Below, piece after piece: positions 7,251 to 16,060 of a DNA stretch of 64,000 nucleotides. Every line of letters begins with the position of its first letter. The first letter of the stretch is position 1. Below the pieces are notes generated by a model that was given only the letters and a program-made list of their open reading frames with translations, did no database searches and was not told the DNA's origin. The translations under genes and the position numbers were made by a program. This DNA is from JAGXQV01 sp964451375 (GTDB lineage Bacteria; Pseudomonadota; Gammaproteobacteria; Burkholderiales; Sulfuricellaceae), in assembly GCA_964451375.1 (NCBI GenBank), contig CAYVIN010000003.1, positions 1 to 64,000 on the forward strand, read 5' to 3'.

Positions 7251-8759
7251 ATGGATAAGCCCCGTTTCCCCCCACTTTACTTGAGCGCCGACATCCGCAA
7301 GATCGAGGAATCGGTTATCCGCACCATTCCGCCCTGCCAGCCCGGCCTGATGGAGCGCGCCGGGCTGGCTGCCGCTGAACTAACGCGTGATTTGATCGGT
7401 GACGGTAAACGTATCCTGATTGTTGCCGGCCCCGGCAATAACGGCGGCGATGCGTTTGTCGCGGCGCGTCACCTCAAATCCTGGTGGTACGACGTGACGC
7501 TGGTATTTGCCGGCAATGCCGCCACATTGCCAGTCGATGCGGCGGCGGCCTGGAGCGCCTGGTGTGCCGCCGGGGGCAGCGCATTGGTCGAGATTCCCGC
7601 CGCCGGACGCTGGGATTTCGTCATCGATGGGTTGTTTGGTATCGGGTTGGCGCGCAACTTGAGCGGACGTTTTCTGGAACTGGTGCGGCACATCAACCAT
7701 CTCAAACTACCGACCCTCGCGCTGGATGTGCCAAGCGGTCTGGATGCCGACACCGGCCAGGTGTTTGGTGCAGCGGTTCGGGCTACCCACACCCTGAGCT
7801 TCATCGCCAACAAGCCTGGCCTTCTTACCGCCAACGGGTCGGATTATTGCGGCGAAATACACGTTGCCGACCTGGGGCTGGATGTCGAATCATTGCTCGC
7901 GCCGAAGGGAAGGCTGCTCGACCAAAGTATTGCGACTGCCCTGCCCCGCCGCCCACACAACAGCCACAAAGGTTTGGGGGGCAGCGTGGGTATACTTGGC
8001 GGCGCGGTTTCGATGAGCGGTGCGGCAATCCTCGCGGGGCGGGCTGCGCTCAAGTGCGGGGCGGGGCTGGTTCATGTAGGTGCGCTGGGCGGGGGGCTAC
8101 CCTACGACCCGGTACAGCCGGAATTGATGATTTGTACAGCGGAACAGTTGCGCGACAAGGAAAAGCTGAGTTGTCTGGTGGTCGGCCCCGGACTCGGACA
8201 ATCCGCTGCGGCGCTGGAGTGTCTGGATTGGGCGCAGGACTCGCAAACCCCGTTGATTCTGGATGCCGACGCATTGAATCTGCTGGCCGTGGGGAGCGAA
8301 CTACAGAACCGGTTACGGCAACGCGCCGCCCCCACCCTGCTCACCCCCCATCCTGCCGAAGCGGGTCGTTTGCTGGGAACGGACAGCCATGATGTGCAGC
8401 AGGATAGAGTCGGCGCGGCGCAACGCCTGGCTGAGCGATTCAATAGTCTGGTCGTGTTGAAAGGGGCCGGGAGCATCGTCGCCACGCCGGACGGACGCTG
8501 GTTCGTCAATCCCACCGGCAATCCCGGCATGAGCAGCGCCGGGATGGGGGATGCGTTGTGCGGGATAGTCGCGGCCCTCATCGCCCAGCGTGTCCCTGCG
8601 GAACAAGCTCTGTTGCTGGGCGTTTATCTGCACGGGGCCGCCGCCGATGCGCTGGTTACGCACGGCAAGGGGCCGCTCGGTTTGACCGCGTCGGAGGTCA
8701 TCGATAGGGCGCGTGATACACTCAATTCGTGGATATACCATCAGGAGGAAACATCATGA
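7251..8759 (+). CDS. nnr: Bifunctional NAD(P)H-hydrate epimerase / ADP-dependent NAD(P)H-hydrate dehydratase
   Basis: Repairs hydrated NAD(P)H (NADHX, NADPHX): the N-terminal YjeF_N domain interconverts the epimers and the C-terminal ribokinase-like domain dehydrates the S form using ADP. Visible are the epimerase motifs VAGPGNNGGDAFVAARHL and DGLFGIGLARNL...DVPSGLDADTG (about residues 60-165), and the dehydratase motifs HKGLGGSVGILGG, LVVGPGLGQS, LTPHPAEAGRLL and NPGMSSAGMGDALCG (about 240-470). Length about 502 residues is normal for the fused form. I start at 7251 (MDKPRFPPLYLSADIRKIEE) because the upstream extension to 7155 does not match the family. It overlaps the next gene by 4 bp. Confidence 0.93.
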   Translation: MDKPRFPPLYLSADIRKIEESVIRTIPPCQPGLMERAGLAAAELTRDLIGDGKRILIVAGPGNNGGDAFVAARHLKSWWYDVTLVFAGNAATLPVDAAAAWSAWCAAGGSALVEIPAAGRWDFVIDGLFGIGLARNLSGRFLELVRHINHLKLPTLALDVPSGLDADTGQVFGAAVRATHTLSFIANKPGLLTANGSDYCGEIHVADLGLDVESLLAPKGRLLDQSIATALPRRPHNSHKGLGGSVGILGGAVSMSGAAILAGRAALKCGAGLVHVGALGGGLPYDPVQPELMICTAEQLRDKEKLSCLVVGPGLGQSAAALECLDWAQDSQTPLILDADALNLLAVGSELQNRLRQRAAPTLLTPHPAEAGRLLGTDSHDVQQDRVGAAQRLAERFNSLVVLKGAGSIVATPDGRWFVNPTGNPGMSSAGMGDALCGIVAALIAQRVPAEQALLLGVYLHGAAADALVTHGKGPLGLTASEVIDRARDTLNSWIYHQEETS

Positions 8760-9019
8760 ACAAGGAGAGTTGCAAGAGGATTGTGTTGCTGACCGGGCAT
8801 TACCGCATCATCGGGAACATCGACCTTATTCCGGGAGCGCGGTTGACCGATTACCTTGAAGAAAGCAAGGCGTTTTTCGCCCTGACCGATGCCGAGGTCT
8901 GGGATTTCGACGGACGCAAAATCGCCTCGGCAATGTTTATGGACGTGAACCGGGAACATATTGAAGTCATCATGCCGGAAGACTCGATCACTACCGGCGC
9001 CATCAAAATTACTTCGTAA
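8756..9019 (+). CDS. Small conserved protein, DUF6812-like
   Basis: 87 residues starting MNKESCKRIVLLTGHYRIIGNIDL, preceded by a strong AGGAGGAAACATC and overlapping the nnr stop (ATGA), so it is translationally coupled to nnr. The pattern 'R.VLLTGHYRI.G...L.PGARLTDYL......F..LTDAEVWD' followed by VIMPEDSI resembles the small beta-rich proteins annotated DUF6812. No known activity. Confidence 0.6.
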   Translation: MNKESCKRIVLLTGHYRIIGNIDLIPGARLTDYLEESKAFFALTDAEVWDFDGRKIASAMFMDVNREHIEVIMPEDSITTGAIKITS

Positions 9020-9028
9020 TGCCGGAGA

Positions 9029-9343
9029 TCAGCCCGTCACACCATATTCGGCGGGTATTTTGACGTAAAACAGCTTGAGTTGATTTACAGCGAGCATCGC
9101 CAGGAATTGGCCGGCCTGGGCTTCATCGAGAAGAAACTCAACCTCCACCGGCAATTCCCCGGAGAGTTCGAAAAACGTCTCCTCATGAAGCCGCCCATGG
9201 CGTCCGAACCCCGCTACGGCGCGTAATGCCGTTCCACCGTTGATGCCCATGCCACGGGCTTTTTCGAGCAGCCATTCGTAGAGCATTTTGCCATCGCGGC
9301 GCTGGTTTTCCGCCACGAATACTTTCAGACTTATCCCTTGCAT
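9029..9343 (-). CDS. DUF190 family protein, partner of the fluoride channel
   Basis: 104 residues (ISLKVFVAENQRRDGKMLYEWLLEKARGMGINGGTALRAVAGFG) with the KMLYEWLLE...G..G.TALRA..GFG signature of DUF190, a PII-like ferredoxin-fold protein. It lies directly downstream (4 bp gap) of crcB, an arrangement typical of fluoride-export operons. The exact role is not known; regulation of the channel is a guess. Confidence 0.85.
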   Translation of the reverse strand: MQGISLKVFVAENQRRDGKMLYEWLLEKARGMGINGGTALRAVAGFGRHGRLHEETFFELSGELPVEVEFLLDEAQAGQFLAMLAVNQLKLFYVKIPAEYGVTG

Positions 9344-9347
9344 GGTT

Positions 9348-9731
9348 TTATCCCTTGAGTAGTTTTACCGTCCAGATACCGAATATCGTCATGGCCAGCG
9401 ACCCCAGCAGGTGCGCTGAAATGATCGCCGCCCCCCACAGATATTGGGCGCGCAGCAGGAGCGTGACGGTTTCCGCCGAAAACGTCGAAAAGGTCGTTAA
9501 TCCGCCGAGGAAACCGGTTGCCAACAACAGCCGGGCTTCCGGCGGCAAGCCGGGATGTTCGGCAAACACCGCCATCGCCATCCCCATCAAATATCCGCCG
9601 ACCAGATTCGCCGCCAGAGTTCCCAGCGGCAGGGTCGGAAACACGGGGTTCCACAACACCCCGAACCACCAACGCAACCACGCGCCCACCGCTGCACCGG
9701 CCCCAACCGCCAGTAATCCGTAAAAAGTCAT
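9348..9731 (-). CDS. crcB: Fluoride ion channel CrcB/FluC
   Basis: A 127-residue inner-membrane protein with four hydrophobic helices. Diagnostic motifs are GAAVGAWLRWW near the N-terminus, PLGTLAANLVGGYLMG and GFLGGLTTFSTFSAE; the last carries the Phe-box and Na+-site region of Fluc channels. Works as a dual-topology dimer to let fluoride out. First gene of a two-gene unit with the DUF190 protein. I looked for a fluoride riboswitch in the 120 bp upstream and did not find its conserved elements. Confidence 0.93.
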   Translation of the reverse strand: MTFYGLLAVGAGAAVGAWLRWWFGVLWNPVFPTLPLGTLAANLVGGYLMGMAMAVFAEHPGLPPEARLLLATGFLGGLTTFSTFSAETVTLLLRAQYLWGAAIISAHLLGSLAMTIFGIWTVKLLKG

Positions 9732-9950
9732 TTCGTTGTTATCCCAAAGCTTGAAAACATCACTGCCGCAACTCTACTCTGCCGTCATCCAACGGGGAAG
9801 GTTTCCGGCAATCGGGGCTGGAGACAAGCCAATCCGTGCTACCATAGCGCCCTCAAATTACTTGTTTTATCAACCTTATTCGGGGATGGTCGCGAATGAT
9901 TGCGCGGTTAATTCCACCCGATTGACCAGAAAATTTTCCACGTCCGATAC

Positions 9951-10688
9951 ATGAAAAACTACCAGGCTCCACCCGCCCTGCTCAAAGACCGCGTCATTCT
10001 GGTGACGGGTGCGGGCCAGGGTATTGGCAAAATTGCCGCACTGACCTTTGCCGCATATGGCGCAACCGTGATTCTGCACGGAAAATCAACCCGCAAGCTG
10101 GAAAAGGTTTACGACGAAATCGAAGCTGCGGGTCATCCCCAGCCGGCCATATTTCCGCTCGACCTGGAAAAAGCCACGGATAATGACTTCGCCGCGTTGG
10201 CCAACGGTATCGCCGAGCAACTCGGACGCCTCGACGGCATCCTGCACAACGCGGCGCGCGGCGGACGCCCGCAGCCGCTCACCGATCAGACGCTGGACCA
10301 ATGGCTGTATTTCCTGCGCATCAATCTCGTCGCCCCTTTCGCCCTGACGCGCGCCTGCCTGCCGTTGCTGCTGGCCTCCCCCGACGCTTCAGTCATCATG
10401 ACTTCGGAAACCCACGGTCATACTCCGGCGCCGTTCTGGGGCGGCTTCGCGGTATCCAAGGCGGGACTGGAAATGCAGGCAAAAATGTGGGCGCTGGAAC
10501 TCGACATCCACCCCAATCTGCGTTTCAACACCCTGATTCCCGGCCCGGTTCAGTCGCCGCAACGGGCATTTACGCATCCGGCGGAAGACCGTTCCAAATT
10601 GCCCACACCTGCCGACCTGATGCCCGCCTATCTCTACCTGATGGGGCCGGACAGCGCGGGGGTAACGGGACAAGTGGTTTCCTTGTAA
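9951..10688 (+). CDS. YciK-like short-chain dehydrogenase/reductase, catalytic Tyr replaced by Phe
   Basis: A 245-residue Rossmann protein with the cofactor motif TGAGQGIGK near residue 20, NAA (HNAARGG) near 100, and IPGPVQSPQR near 200, as in the YciK branch of SDRs. The catalytic motif should be YxxxK. Here the codons read GGFAVSKAG, so the Tyr is Phe (TTC) while the Lys and the upstream Ser (MTSETHG) remain. It may be inactive as a classical oxidoreductase or have another use. No substrate can be inferred. Confidence 0.8.
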   Translation: MKNYQAPPALLKDRVILVTGAGQGIGKIAALTFAAYGATVILHGKSTRKLEKVYDEIEAAGHPQPAIFPLDLEKATDNDFAALANGIAEQLGRLDGILHNAARGGRPQPLTDQTLDQWLYFLRINLVAPFALTRACLPLLLASPDASVIMTSETHGHTPAPFWGGFAVSKAGLEMQAKMWALELDIHPNLRFNTLIPGPVQSPQRAFTHPAEDRSKLPTPADLMPAYLYLMGPDSAGVTGQVVSL

Positions 10689-10728
10689 TTCAGCTCAGGC
10701 CTCTCGAATATCTGGAGCACTTCACCTC

Positions 10729-12741
10729 ATGATCCGATTTTCCCCGCGAAAAACCGCAATCTGCCTGGCGCTCGCCATAGCGCTGGGTGCGACATCGACA
10801 CCCGGACTGTCTGCACAGGTTTTGACTAACGCTGCCAAAAGCCAGCAAATCAAGGTCAAAGTCAAATTCAAGAAAGCAAGTAAACCGGTCAAGCGGGACG
10901 AAGAGGCAGATGACTGGTGGCTGTACTGGGACGAAGAAGACCTTGATTATTGGGATCTGCCGGACGTGTTTGACGACCCGGCTCTGGCGTTTGAGACGGT
11001 TTATGACGCGCTCCCGGGTTCCTGGATCGAATCCGCCTATTTCGAGGTAAGTGGTTTGGATGCCCCCGCCGAGATTTCCGTTGTGGGAGGGGAATATTCT
11101 CTGGACGACAACGATTACACCAATGCCCCGGACATCGCCGTCAATGGCGCCTGGATCAAATTGTTATTGCTGACACCCGACGCCTACGGCAATGCGGCAA
11201 CTGTCCAATTAACAATCGGCGACCAGGTTTATTCCTTCCAGGCCGTCAACATTACCGAAACCGACCTGGCTAGTCTGGACGAAATGTTTGAAGATCCGTC
11301 CGGGGAGTTGGTGCTCAAGGATGGTGAAGTTGAACTGGACAAGGACACCTCGGCCCCTCTGGTGATTCAGGACGCCTCGCCGGAAAACGTATTGTTCAAA
11401 CTCAAGGGCGGCGTCAATGCCGACGTGGACAACGGCTCGGGAACCGCCAATTTGCGTATCCAGCCGCAGGAAGATTGTGAATTGGAGACGGTCGCCTATT
11501 ACACGCCGGAAGGTAAACGCAGCACCTTGTTGCGTTTGATGCGGGGCAATACCGGCGTATCTTTCGACGATAGCGATTCGCTGCTGCCGGTCAACGACCC
11601 CAGCACGAAGTCACAAAATGGCGGGTTCACCGCATTAAGCGGGAGTAAAGACACCAGGATTGAAATCCAGTCCGACCAGCGCAAGACCAAGCTGACCACT
11701 CCAACCGAGGAAGATGTCTATGAAGCCTGGATCAAGGAAGGCAGCGCTGACGTGAAGCAAGTTGGCGGTGGTGCCACCGGAAAACGCAACAGTTTTGCCG
11801 AGGTTGGCAAAGTTTATGGCGGTGAAACCGCCTCGTTCAGCCGCAAGGGCGATTTGCGCCAAATTCGCCTGGGTTCCTTGAAAGGCGACCAGAAAATCGC
11901 CGGCGACCCGCTGCCTCTTAGCTATCTGGCGAAGGACGCCAAGGTGCCGAACCTCAACGGCAACATTCCCCGACTACAGGGCGCAGGCTTGCTTTCCATC
12001 ATCAGGGTCGAGTTGGACAAGTTATTCGGTGCATCCGGCAATCTGACTTTTGATGAAAGTCTGGGAGTTGCCACCTACACCTTGGCCGGCAAGACTTATC
12101 GTTTCGTGCCGCTGGGCAGCGCAGTGGTAACCATGACCAGCCCCGTCGCGAAAGCCAGCCGTAACCGCGCCCGCTTAAACCGTTTCGCCGCAGCCAATGC
12201 TGCATCAACGGCTGCCGGGGCTTTCAATCTGGCCGCTCAGGGCATTCAAATCACCCTTGCCGGCAGCCTTGGCTATTTTGCCGACCTCGATAAGGCGGTA
12301 AAAAGTTTTGACGCAGGCGGCTCGATCCAGCTCCAGGCCGAAGGAGTGATCCGCATTCGGATGGGAGGAACGGATTATGCGGTTCTCCCCGCCAGTGAAG
12401 TCACCTCGACATCGGTCAAAAACAGCCCAACAATTCTGTTCAGCGGCCCGAGCGGCTTGGCCTTCCGTGACCGCGACGGCGGAGTGCAGAGTCTTTTCGC
12501 CGCCGCAGGCGACTTGAACGCTCTGGTTCTCGCCGCTCAGAAATTCGATCCCAAGGCCGCCGTCGCCAATCAATCCGATGGAACGGTATTGGTCGCTCTC
12601 CAAGGCAAGAGTTTCCGGCTAACACCCAGCATCAAGCTGACCCTACCGCCCGCCGGTCATGCCGACGATAATTTCTGGCAGGACGGAAATAGTCTCTACT
12701 TGCGTTATCCGGACGGGAAGGTGCAGGGATTCGGGCTTTGA
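10729..12741 (+). CDS. Large exported protein with three C-terminal repeats, unknown function
   Basis: 670 residues beginning with a signal peptide (RKTAICLALAIALGATSTPGLSA). An acidic, Trp-rich stretch follows (DDWWLYWDEEDLDYWDLPDV). Then a beta-rich middle, with a segment (LRLMRGNTGVSF, EAWIKEGSADVKQVGG, SFSRKGDLRQIRLG) faintly reminiscent of FecR-type domains. Last come three diverged copies of one unit: VATYTLAGKTYRFVPL, VIRIRMGGTDYAVLPA and TVLVALQGKSFRLTPS, each preceded by a helical stretch with FD/FDA and followed by a short beta segment. No TonB, autotransporter or anchor signal was recognised. Monocistronic. Probably periplasmic or surface-located. Confidence 0.65.
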   Translation: MIRFSPRKTAICLALAIALGATSTPGLSAQVLTNAAKSQQIKVKVKFKKASKPVKRDEEADDWWLYWDEEDLDYWDLPDVFDDPALAFETVYDALPGSWIESAYFEVSGLDAPAEISVVGGEYSLDDNDYTNAPDIAVNGAWIKLLLLTPDAYGNAATVQLTIGDQVYSFQAVNITETDLASLDEMFEDPSGELVLKDGEVELDKDTSAPLVIQDASPENVLFKLKGGVNADVDNGSGTANLRIQPQEDCELETVAYYTPEGKRSTLLRLMRGNTGVSFDDSDSLLPVNDPSTKSQNGGFTALSGSKDTRIEIQSDQRKTKLTTPTEEDVYEAWIKEGSADVKQVGGGATGKRNSFAEVGKVYGGETASFSRKGDLRQIRLGSLKGDQKIAGDPLPLSYLAKDAKVPNLNGNIPRLQGAGLLSIIRVELDKLFGASGNLTFDESLGVATYTLAGKTYRFVPLGSAVVTMTSPVAKASRNRARLNRFAAANAASTAAGAFNLAAQGIQITLAGSLGYFADLDKAVKSFDAGGSIQLQAEGVIRIRMGGTDYAVLPASEVTSTSVKNSPTILFSGPSGLAFRDRDGGVQSLFAAAGDLNALVLAAQKFDPKAAVANQSDGTVLVALQGKSFRLTPSIKLTLPPAGHADDNFWQDGNSLYLRYPDGKVQGFGL

Positions 12742-12802
12742 CGTAAAACGCGCATAGGGAGCCTTCGCCTCGCTCACCTTTGGGTGGGCGGGGTAAAAGC
12801 CG

Positions 12803-13558
12803 CTAAAAGCGCATTCCCAGAGATATCCGCCCCATGTTTTGGGCGGTGAAGTTGACCTTGGGATCGTAGGCCAGGCGGACGAAATAGCGCTCGAAATCGT
12901 AGCCCAGCGTCACGCCGGTGGCGCTGACCTTTTCATCCTCCTCGCCCTGTCCACTTTTTTGGGTTAAATCGAGCGTCCAGCGCGCTGCGTCGGTGGGCTG
13001 CCAACGCAACACCAGATGGGTGACGCGCTGCCCGGTGTCGAGACGGTTGTCCTTGACGCTGAAGAGATAGACCTGAGTTTTCGGAATCAGGGTATGCGAC
13101 CCGACGCCGTAAAGCACGGAATCATTGGGATCAAAGGTGAGATTGTAGTAATCCCGCAAGTTGGTGCGCGACAAGCCGAGCAATACATAATGATCTCCAC
13201 CGATTTCCGCCGTCTCTGAAATCCCGGCAAAACCCCGTGTGGCCAATTGCAGCGATGAAACCAGCTTGCCGAAGGGCAGGGAGAGGGTATTTTCATAACC
13301 TGCCCGCCCCTGTTCGTAACCGGTTTCACTCCGGTAAAACCCCGCCCACACCACATGAGGGCCAAGGCCTGCGCGCAAGTTGATGTCGCCACCGAGATAG
13401 CCGTCACCGGTGCGGTATAGCGAGGTGGTCAATTTGTAGGCGCCATGCTCTACCGCCTTATTGCTCGCAAGGCTCTCCGAACGGCTATCGGCGTAAGCTA
13501 CCCCGTTGGATGTCGCCGCAACCAGCGCTGCCGCCACCCATTTCCCCAAATTGTTCAT
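12803..13558 (-). CDS. Outer-membrane beta-barrel protein, last gene of the hox operon
   Basis: 251 residues with a signal peptide (NLGKWVAAALVAATSNGVAYA), then alternating beta-strands (TLDLTQKSGQG, GVTLGYDFERYFVRLAYDP) and a C-terminus ending in ISLGMRF with terminal Phe, the BAM recognition pattern of outer-membrane barrels. The ATG at 13558 overlaps the hoxW stop as ATGA; a longer start at 13576 is possible. No ligand motif recognised. An outer-membrane barrel co-translated behind a cytoplasmic hydrogenase is unexpected. Confidence 0.65.
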   Translation of the reverse strand: MNNLGKWVAAALVAATSNGVAYADSRSESLASNKAVEHGAYKLTTSLYRTGDGYLGGDINLRAGLGPHVVWAGFYRSETGYEQGRAGYENTLSLPFGKLVSSLQLATRGFAGISETAEIGGDHYVLLGLSRTNLRDYYNLTFDPNDSVLYGVGSHTLIPKTQVYLFSVKDNRLDTGQRVTHLVLRWQPTDAARWTLDLTQKSGQGEEDEKVSATGVTLGYDFERYFVRLAYDPKVNFTAQNMGRISLGMRF

Positions 13559-14037
13559 GACAATCTGCTTTCCCATTCAGCAAGGGTCGGATTTGCACAC
13601 AATGCCTGCAAAAGGCTGAAGGCGGCATCCGCATTTTGTTCCGCCTCTTCACTCAACGGCGCGCCAAGGTCGAAAAATTCCCCACGTACACCAAGCAGAA
13701 AACACGGGGGCGGCTGGCGATGATTGATTTCCCGATAGACATGCAGCACCGCCGCCGGGCTCATTTCGTGGGAAGTGTAGCTGGTGTCCTGCTGTGGACT
13801 GAGGCTGCCAAAATGATAGGGGGCAGGAGCGGCGACGCTGGCATCGATGAACAGAACCAGCTCACGCCCCACCAGATCGAGTGCGTGTTCGACCTGCAAC
13901 TGGAAATCGGTGACGAGTTCGACATTCGGTAATTGCAGCGCTTCCAGGCGCTGCAATAACTGCGGGGCGATGGCGTCATCGCCCCGGCTGGGATTGCCGT
14001 AACCGAAAATCAGCAGCGGTGCAGTCAAATCCCGCAC
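13555..14037 (-). CDS. hoxW: Hydrogenase maturation protease for HoxH
   Basis: A 160-residue HycI/HyaD-type endopeptidase that trims the HoxH C-terminus after the Ni site is assembled. The nickel-sensing motif is FGYGNPSRGDDAIAP near residue 11; the second Asp (FIDASVAA) and the His (YTSHEMSP) follow in the expected order. It overlaps hoxH by 13 bp. Confidence 0.9.
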   Translation of the reverse strand: MRDLTAPLLIFGYGNPSRGDDAIAPQLLQRLEALQLPNVELVTDFQLQVEHALDLVGRELVLFIDASVAAPAPYHFGSLSPQQDTSYTSHEMSPAAVLHVYREINHRQPPPCFLLGVRGEFFDLGAPLSEEAEQNADAAFSLLQALCANPTLAEWESRLS

Positions 14038-15506
14038 TGCCCGGCGCTGTTACGTATCTGGCGGTCAACCAGCGCACCTTCGGCATCGAGCAGTTCGACT
14101 TCCAGCGGCATCTTGCCGAGCGCGTGTGTGGCGCACGACAAACAGGGATCAAAAGCGCGGATGGCGACTTCGATATGGTTAAGCAGCCCTTCGGTAAGTT
14201 CCTTGCCGTCCAGATATTGCAGCGCCACCTGGCGCACCGCCTCGTTCATCGCGTGATTGTTGTGGGTAGTCGAGACAATCAGGTTGGCGCGGACGATCTG
14301 CTCGTCCTCGTTGATACGGTAGTGGTGGATCAAGGTACCGCGCGGCGCCTCGATCACACCCACGCCACGCAACTGGCGCTCGCCCTTGGCGACCAGATCG
14401 GTGCCGGAAAGGTCGTTGTCGAGCAGCAGCTCACGTATGCCTTCGGCGGCATGGAGCATTTCGATCATACGTGTCCAGTGATAGGCCAGGGTCGCATGGG
14501 TCGCGCTGCCGCCGCCGAATTCCTTGAAGGCGATGCGTTCGGCTTCCGCCAGCGGGGTGGGGATGAAATCGCAATTGTTCACGCGCGCCAGCGGCCCGAC
14601 CCGGTACCAGCCCTCCTCGCGGCCACGCGAGCGAATGAAGGGGAACTTCATGTATGACCAGGGGCGCACTTCTTCGTGCAAATAATCCCAGTAATGGCCG
14701 TAATCGACATGGTCAAAAATCGTCTGACCATGTTCGTCGCGGGCGCGCAGGCCGCCGTGGTACAAATCCATCGCACCGTCGGCGCGGGCAAGGCTCATAA
14801 AACTGGAGCGGTAATAACCGAAACCGTTATGGAAATCCGGACGTTCGGTATAGACCTTCTTGATGAGTTCCACCGCATCGCGGCTCCACGCAATCATCTG
14901 GTCGATCTCGGCAAGCAGGGTATTGCGCTCGGCTCGCGACAAATTCTTGTTGACCCCGCCGGGTATCGCGCCGGTGCCATGGACACGCTTGCCCGCCGTC
15001 AAACGGATGATTTCCTGGCCGTATTTGCGCAGCAGCACACCTTTCTTGGCGATTTCCGGGTAAGCCGCGATCACCCCGACGATATTGCGCTGGGCAACGT
15101 CGCTGTCGAAACCGAACAGCAGATCGGGCGAAGCCAAATGGAAAAAGTGCAGGGCGTGGGATTGGAGTATCTGGCCGAAGTGCATCAAGCGCCGCAATTT
15201 TTCGGCGGTCGGGGTGAGCTTGGCCCCGACGATCATGTCCATCGCCTTGGACGCGGCCAAATGGTGGCTCACCGGGCAGATGCCGCAGAGGCGCTGCACC
15301 ATCACCGGGACTTCCCAGTAGGGACGCCCCTGGATAAATTTTTCAAAGCCACGGAATTCGACGATGTGAAAGCGCGCCTGATGAACGCGATTATTGTCGT
15401 CCAGCAATAGCGTCACCTTGCCGTGGCCTTCGACGCGCGATACCGGCTCAATCACCACTCGCTTGAGATTTTCAGGGTTTTCAGCGGTTTCCAGTGCAAA
15501 AGTCAT
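14025..15506 (-). CDS. hoxH: NAD-reducing [NiFe] hydrogenase large subunit HoxH
   Basis: 493 residues, the usual size. It carries the NiFe active site: the L1 motif RLCGICPVSH near residue 73 and the L2 motif DPCLSCATH near 453, both Cys pairs intact. After the L2 His comes a 30-residue tail (ALGKMPLEVEL...) that HoxW would remove. The N-terminus reads VVIEPVSRVEGHGKVTL. With HoxY it forms the hydrogenase module of the soluble, bidirectional NAD+-linked enzyme (group 3d by family). Confidence 0.96.
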   Translation of the reverse strand: MTFALETAENPENLKRVVIEPVSRVEGHGKVTLLLDDNNRVHQARFHIVEFRGFEKFIQGRPYWEVPVMVQRLCGICPVSHHLAASKAMDMIVGAKLTPTAEKLRRLMHFGQILQSHALHFFHLASPDLLFGFDSDVAQRNIVGVIAAYPEIAKKGVLLRKYGQEIIRLTAGKRVHGTGAIPGGVNKNLSRAERNTLLAEIDQMIAWSRDAVELIKKVYTERPDFHNGFGYYRSSFMSLARADGAMDLYHGGLRARDEHGQTIFDHVDYGHYWDYLHEEVRPWSYMKFPFIRSRGREEGWYRVGPLARVNNCDFIPTPLAEAERIAFKEFGGGSATHATLAYHWTRMIEMLHAAEGIRELLLDNDLSGTDLVAKGERQLRGVGVIEAPRGTLIHHYRINEDEQIVRANLIVSTTHNNHAMNEAVRQVALQYLDGKELTEGLLNHIEVAIRAFDPCLSCATHALGKMPLEVELLDAEGALVDRQIRNSAGQCGI

Positions 15507-15514
15507 GTCAGCCT

Positions 15515-16060
15515 CTAATCGTAATGCAGCATCTCGTATTCCAGCTTGGGCTCGCGCCCGGCCAGCAGGTCGGTGAGGAATTTCCAGATCGCGTCGGCGG
15601 ACGGCGGACAGCCCGGCAGCGAATAATCGACCTTCACCACTTCGTAGAGCGGGTGCACCTTGTCGAAGGGCAAGGGCAACTCGGGGTCATTGGGCACCTG
15701 CCCGCCTTCCAGCCCCCCTTCGAACTGGTAGACCTCCTGAAAACATTCCCACAGGCCGATGTTGTTGCGCATCGCCGGAATCCCGCCGGTGATGGCGCAC
15801 GAACCAACCGCCACCAGCACCTTGCAGTTCTTGCGGAATTCCTTGAGCACATGAACGTTCTCGGCGTTGCACACGCCGCCCTCGATCAAACCCACGTCGC
15901 ACGGGCCGCAATGCTTGATGTCGGTCAGCGGAGTACGGTCGAATTCGATCAGTTCGAGCAGATCGAGAATTTTTTCGTCAATATCGAGAAACGACATGTG
16001 GCAGCCGAAACAGCCGGCCAGCGAGCAGGTCGCCACGCGGATTTTTTTCTTGTCAGTCAT
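15515..16060 (-). CDS. hoxY: NAD-reducing hydrogenase small subunit HoxY
   Basis: 181 residues with the proximal 4Fe-4S ligands: CSLAGCFGCHMSFLDID near the N-terminus, then GPCDVGLIEGGVCN, GSCAITGGIPAMRN and DYSLPGCPPSADAIW. Short, with no Tat signal peptide, so it is cytoplasmic as expected for the bidirectional enzyme. Overlaps hoxU by 8 bp. Confidence 0.96.
   Translation of the reverse strand: MTDKKKIRVATCSLAGCFGCHMSFLDIDEKILDLLELIEFDRTPLTDIKHCGPCDVGLIEGGVCNAENVHVLKEFRKNCKVLVAVGSCAITGGIPAMRNNIGLWECFQEVYQFEGGLEGGQVPNDPELPLPFDKVHPLYEVVKVDYSLPGCPPSADAIWKFLTDLLAGREPKLEYEMLHYD

Noticed and set aside
9732..9900. Possible fluoride riboswitch upstream of crcB
   Set aside because: The conserved elements (GGNGATGG, AACCGCC, CTGATG) are not present in order on the minus strand. 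A similar GGGGATGG on the plus strand lacks the rest.
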